Of a stretch of DNA of 64,000 bases, positions 60,918 through 64,000 are shown one piece after another. The DNA is taken from positions 2,294,001 to 2,358,000 of the forward strand of contig NZ_CP125946.1 in NCBI RefSeq assembly GCF_030064065.1, written 5' to 3'. Source of the DNA: Rothia sp. SD9660Na. Its GTDB lineage: Bacteria; Actinomycetota; Actinomycetes; Actinomycetales; Micrococcaceae. The notes under the pieces were generated by a model. It saw only the letters and a list, made by a program, of their open reading frames with translations, made no database searches and was not told where the DNA came from. Each line of letters starts with the position of its first letter. The stretch's first letter is position 1. A program made the translations under genes and the position numbers.

Positions 60918-62204
60918 TTAGGGGGTGTTCTCGAGTGAGGCCACAAATTTTTGGAGGGTAGATTTGGCGGCGTCTTCACTGGTGATGGCCTGACGCAGTT
61001 GGGCTTCACTTTCTTCGCTGCCGCCAAGGCCCACGCTGATGTCAGCTTGGGTTCCATCTGAGACTACCTCAGCGTTGATGTAGAAGGGGATGATTTCTCG
61101 TTGGGCTTTACCGTCGGCGAGGTAGGTGACTTCAAAGGTGGCCTGGCGGTAGCGTGAGGCCCGCCAGACCGTGGGGTCGGTTCGGTCCGGCACCAGGTAG
61201 AAGGCGGGGCGGTCGGTGAGTTCCCAGGAGACGTTGCTGATGGTGGTAGTCGAGTCTTCGCCGTGCAGGAGAGAGGTGGGGCACCCGGCAACATCCAGGC
61301 GTCGGGCACTCTCACAGCGTTCTAGCCAGGAGGTGATGAGGTTATTGGTTTCATTCCACATGCGGGGGGACGGGCGCACATCGAGGGTGAGCTCTTGGGT
61401 AGCGGGCCCCTGACCGGGCAGGGGTGCAGTGATGACGTGGTCGGCGTGGTTGAGGGTGTAGTAGGAGCTGCTGGGAAGGGTGAAATCGTAGGTGCCAGGC
61501 AGGGTGGGGATAACCCACTGGTAACCTGCCCCTGTTTCTGTACGACGCGTAACGGGAAGGTCTAGGGACTGGCCGTTGACCTGCACCCCGGCGAGCGCCA
61601 CCGGCGCAGTGAGGGTGAGGTAAGACTGGGCTGGGGTGGCAAGTTCCCAGCTGTCGTTGAAGGGCCCGGTGCGGGGTATCTGGGTCAGTGGCAGGGTGAG
61701 CTGGTGGTCTTGCCCCGCGACAGTGGCGAGGACGCTGGCTGTGACCTGCCCGGTGGTGTCCTTTCTGGTGCCGGTGATGGTGTAGTTTTCTACGCGCCCC
61801 TGGGCGGCGCGGTAGATGGAGTTGGTGAGGTAGGTGTAGGTGAAGTCGCTGTAGGCGCCGCGGTCGATGCCGGCGATGTAGTCGCCACGTTCGAGGGCAC
61901 TCATATAGCGGTCCATACTGTCTTCGGGGGTGTGGGTGAGAGAAAGGTAGTTGCCCACAGCGGCGACCAGTATGGCGAGAAGGGTGATAAAGAGGGTGGT
62001 GAGGGTCAGGCGGACGTGGACAGCGCGGGCCTCCTTGCGGGTAAGGATGCCGGCGGCTCGCCCGGAGAACTCCCCAACCTGGCCAGGGATTCGACTGACT
62101 CGCTGGATGGAGGTGGTGAAGGTTGTGCGGACAACCTCGGGACGGGCGTGAGAGACGGCACGGGCCAGCCACTGCTCGCCGTCCTTTTTCTTACGCTCAA
62201 CCAT
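60918..62204 (-). CDS. membrane-anchored extracytoplasmic protein, TcaA-like
   Basis: A 428-aa protein with a basic cytosolic N-terminus, one membrane helix at ~65-85 (LTLTTLFITLLAILVAAVGN), and a large outside region. DSMDRYMSALERGDYIAGID followed by NSIYRAAQGRVENYTITGTR resembles the NTF2-like first domain of TcaA/YvbJ proteins, which carry a single TM and repeat such domains. The middle GTYDFTLPSSSYYTLNHADH matches the TcaA second domain style. The C-terminal region is unassigned. A role in envelope stress or glycopeptide response is suggested only by similarity. Probably co-transcribed with the TM2 gene. Confidence 0.6.
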   Translation of the reverse strand: MVERKKKDGEQWLARAVSHARPEVVRTTFTTSIQRVSRIPGQVGEFSGRAAGILTRKEARAVHVRLTLTTLFITLLAILVAAVGNYLSLTHTPEDSMDRYMSALERGDYIAGIDRGAYSDFTYTYLTNSIYRAAQGRVENYTITGTRKDTTGQVTASVLATVAGQDHQLTLPLTQIPRTGPFNDSWELATPAQSYLTLTAPVALAGVQVNGQSLDLPVTRRTETGAGYQWVIPTLPGTYDFTLPSSSYYTLNHADHVITAPLPGQGPATQELTLDVRPSPRMWNETNNLITSWLERCESARRLDVAGCPTSLLHGEDSTTTISNVSWELTDRPAFYLVPDRTDPTVWRASRYRQATFEVTYLADGKAQREIIPFYINAEVVSDGTQADISVGLGGSEESEAQLRQAITSEDAAKSTLQKFVASLENTP

Positions 62205-62230
62205 GGCTCTATTATAAAGCCAAACAAATA

Positions 62231-62275
62231 AGGGTGGTGATTTCTTCTCTGCTAGAGAGAAGAAATCACCACCCT
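62231..62275 (-). terminator. terminator of the ABC exporter operon
   Basis: A perfect 20-bp stem (62231-62250 / 62256-62275; arm starts AGGGTGGTGATTTC) with a 5-nt loop. Minus-strand TTATTTGTTT follows. Confidence 0.9.
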
Positions 62276-62298
62276 ATCTTTCTGAGGGGCTAGACAGT

Positions 62299-63195
62299 TT
62301 ATCCGCGGGTATCGGTGAGGGTAAACCGCAGGTAGCCCAGCAGGGCGGGTACAGCGGCCCAGAGAGCAAACCAAGCGCCGCCTTCTAGGTAGCTGATGTC
62401 GGCTTCCTCGCTCAGATCGTAGGTGAGAATCACGCGCCCCAGCGCCGAGGGCAGGTAGTTGTAGGCATCTGCAACCCACTCGAACTGTCCCATGAAGATA
62501 GCGGCGATGATGGGTAGCACGAAGAGCAGGAAGACCACCATGACGATGCCGCCGGCGTTGTTACGGAAGAGGGCACCGAAGCCGTAGCCCATCCAGGTCA
62601 TGAACATGAAGTAGAGACCCACTGCTACCCAGTTGAGTAGCAGGCCATCGGTGAACTCTAGGGAGTCTCGGATGCTCGCATCAAGTACGGGGTAGCCTGC
62701 AGCATAGGCCAGGGCAGCTAGCACAAAGCCCAGCACGAAGCCGTAAATACTCAGTACCAAGAGCTTGGCGGTATAGAGGGAAGAACGGCGGGGAACAACG
62801 GTCAGACTAGTATGTATAGACCTAGTGGCATATTCAGCACCAATAAATACAGCAGCAACAGCTGCGATTAGCATATTGGCTAAATCAACACCCGAGGCAC
62901 CCAAGGCATATGCCATATTGGTCATAGATTCAATGCCGGCGTTGGTCTGCGCCATACCCTCAGAAGCCTGAGCCATCATCTCAGCATTCTCAGCCATAGA
63001 GTTCAGCATGAGAGAGTAGAGCGGGGCCATGCCCACCATCACCACAGCCAGAATCAGGGTCATAACCCAGTTAGTGGTAAGGGTGCGGAACTTCAGCACC
63101 TCGGAGCGCAGCACACCCCAGAAGGTCAGCTTGCGGTCGGCAAAGCGGGAACGATTGACCTGCGCGGACGCAGGAGAAACAGATGCGGTAGTCAT
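62299..63195 (-). CDS. ABC-2 type transporter permease
   Basis: A 298-aa membrane subunit with six helices: WVMTLILAVVMVGMAPLYSL, a middle set (NMLIAAVAAVFIGAEYATRS, LLVLSIYGFVLGFVLAALAY), IVMVVFLLFVLPIIAAIFMG and a C-terminal helix. The AEYATRSIHTSLTVVPRRS segment is typical of the ABC-2 family of drug or bacteriocin-type exporters. It works with the ATPase encoded 2 nt upstream. The substrate is unknown. Confidence 0.9.
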   Translation of the reverse strand: MTTASVSPASAQVNRSRFADRKLTFWGVLRSEVLKFRTLTTNWVMTLILAVVMVGMAPLYSLMLNSMAENAEMMAQASEGMAQTNAGIESMTNMAYALGASGVDLANMLIAAVAAVFIGAEYATRSIHTSLTVVPRRSSLYTAKLLVLSIYGFVLGFVLAALAYAAGYPVLDASIRDSLEFTDGLLLNWVAVGLYFMFMTWMGYGFGALFRNNAGGIVMVVFLLFVLPIIAAIFMGQFEWVADAYNYLPSALGRVILTYDLSEEADISYLEGGAWFALWAAVPALLGYLRFTLTDTRG

Positions 63196-63197
63196 GG

Positions 63198-64000
63198 TTA
63201 GTTCTCCTGTGCTGAGGTTGAGGACCAGGGAGCTGACGGGGTAGCGGCACCAGCCTGGGGCTGGGAGCTGGCAGGAGCGTCCGTACCGAGATTCTGCTGA
63301 GGGGCATCGAAGCTAGCTGAGCTGTATTCCACATCGTCACGGGTCATGTTCATGTAGACCTGCTCCAGGGTGGATTTTTGCGGGGTGAGCTCGTGGAGCA
63401 GGACGTCGGTGCGGGCAGCCAACTGGGCCAGGTCGCGAGCCTGAACCTGCTCAACCATCAGACCGTCAGTATCGACAGGAGTGAAGGCGTGGCCAGCCCC
63501 GCGCAGAGTGGCGGCAAAAGCCTCGCGGGCGTCGGTTCGCACAAGAACCTTATTTTCATCGCCGATTTTCAGGAAGTCTTCCATGGAGCAGTTGGCCAGC
63601 AGGCGGCCACGGCCAATCACAATAAGGTCGTCGGCGGTCTGGGACATCTCACTCATCAGGTGGGAGGAAATCAGCACGGCCCGGCCCTCTGAGGCCAGGT
63701 GACGGGCCAGGTTGCGCACCCAGATAACACCCTCGGGGTCAAGACCGTTGACAGGCTCATCGAGGATGACGTTCTGGGGATCCCCCAGCAGGGCAGCGGC
63801 GATACCCATGCGCTGGCCCATGCCCAGGGAGAAGCCCTTGACCTTCTTCTTCGATACAGCGGCTAGACCGGTCATCTCAATGACCTCATCAACGCGGGTT
63901 TTCGGGATGCCATGGGTCAAAGCCAGCGAGCGCAGGTGGGCCGCACCGTTACGCCCGGGGTGCATGGCTTTGGCGTCGAGCAGGGCGCCGACGGAGGTCA
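63198..64000 (-). CDS. ABC transporter ATP-binding protein (partial, N-terminus beyond window)
   Basis: At least 267 codons are visible; the Walker A region lies to the right of the window. Present are the Q-loop-adjacent TSVGALLDAKAMHPGRNG, the signature VKGFSLGMGQRMGIAAALLG (FSLGMGQR), Walker B NVILDEPVNGLDPEG, and the H-loop VLISSHLMSEMSQ. A C-terminal extension (~70 residues) ends in a Pro/Ala/Ser-rich tail. It belongs to the DrrA/BcrA-like ABC-2 exporter class and forms an operon with the permease gene. Confidence 0.92.
   Translation of the reverse strand, partial: TSVGALLDAKAMHPGRNGAAHLRSLALTHGIPKTRVDEVIEMTGLAAVSKKKVKGFSLGMGQRMGIAAALLGDPQNVILDEPVNGLDPEGVIWVRNLARHLASEGRAVLISSHLMSEMSQTADDLIVIGRGRLLANCSMEDFLKIGDENKVLVRTDAREAFAATLRGAGHAFTPVDTDGLMVEQVQARDLAQLAARTDVLLHELTPQKSTLEQVYMNMTRDDVEYSSASFDAPQQNLGTDAPASSQPQAGAATPSAPWSSTSAQEN

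Noticed and set aside
61351..62172. 273-codon His/Pro-rich frame on the minus strand
   Set aside because: A shifted reading of the TcaA-like gene; composition is typical of frame shadows.

Overview
The window looks like a chromosomal segment of a high-G+C Gram-positive bacterium, most likely Micrococcales/Micrococcaceae and plausibly Rothia or a close relative (inference). The main evidence is the actinobacterial envelope and cell-division block fhaA-fhaB-pstP-rodA-pbpA-pknA-pknB-trpG-sortase-crgA, the rpsF-ssb-rpsR-rplI operon, a DnaB helicase with inteins, a class E sortase with an LAxTG substrate, and an rRNA operon without spacer tRNAs. The first ~330 bases are visibly A+T-richer than the rest.

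Layout. 1-5 kb: an XRE regulator cut by the window edge, an ABM-fold enzyme, an NrtR-like Nudix regulator, an SNase-like lipoprotein with a convergent SNase-like remnant, sodA, a gene-free ~690-bp region packed with DnaA boxes, and a MarR regulator. 5-12 kb: two tandem NhaA Na+/H+ antiporters, a Na+:alanine/glycine symporter and an APC permease. 12-19.4 kb: a small hypothetical, a TIGR01777 epimerase, a sortase-anchored 5'-nucleotidase, a PLDc_N membrane protein, a zinc alcohol dehydrogenase and a DUF808 protein. 19.5-32 kb: tRNA-Leu(CAG), then the Ser/Thr kinase, phosphatase and peptidoglycan operon, then trpG/pabA, a 53-aa membrane protein, a class E sortase and crgA. 32-37 kb: a BASS-type transporter, YceI, the argP/lysE divergent pair and a polytopic membrane protein. 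37-42.6 kb: a 23S-16S rRNA operon on the minus strand with no 5S gene after the 23S. 43-49 kb: an LLM oxidoreductase, a two-component system with a parS site between its genes, a DUF421 protein, hemD, an alkD-like pseudogene and a TetR regulator. 49-56 kb: dnaB with two inteins, a siderophore-interacting protein and an iron-siderophore binding lipoprotein, and glycerate kinase with a second parS inside it. 56-64 kb: an SMR exporter, DUF418, the ribosomal/ssb operon, a TM2 protein, a TcaA-like protein and an ABC-2 exporter cut by the right edge.

How it fits together. Rightward transcription of the pknB operon, leftward transcription of rRNA, dnaB and rpsF-rplI, and two parS sites at 44.8 and 55.1 kb all suggest that oriC/dnaA lies beyond the right end. 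That makes the DnaA-box cluster near 4 kb unexpected: it should lie at least 60 kb from dnaA and may be a DnaA-titration locus. Other standouts are a class 3 intein splitting the DnaB Walker A motif, the missing 5S gene, a 151-bp homogenised tail shared by the two nhaA genes, and a strongly over-represented word (GGACGCCGG) that also builds terminator stems, much as DNA-uptake sequences do in other bacteria.
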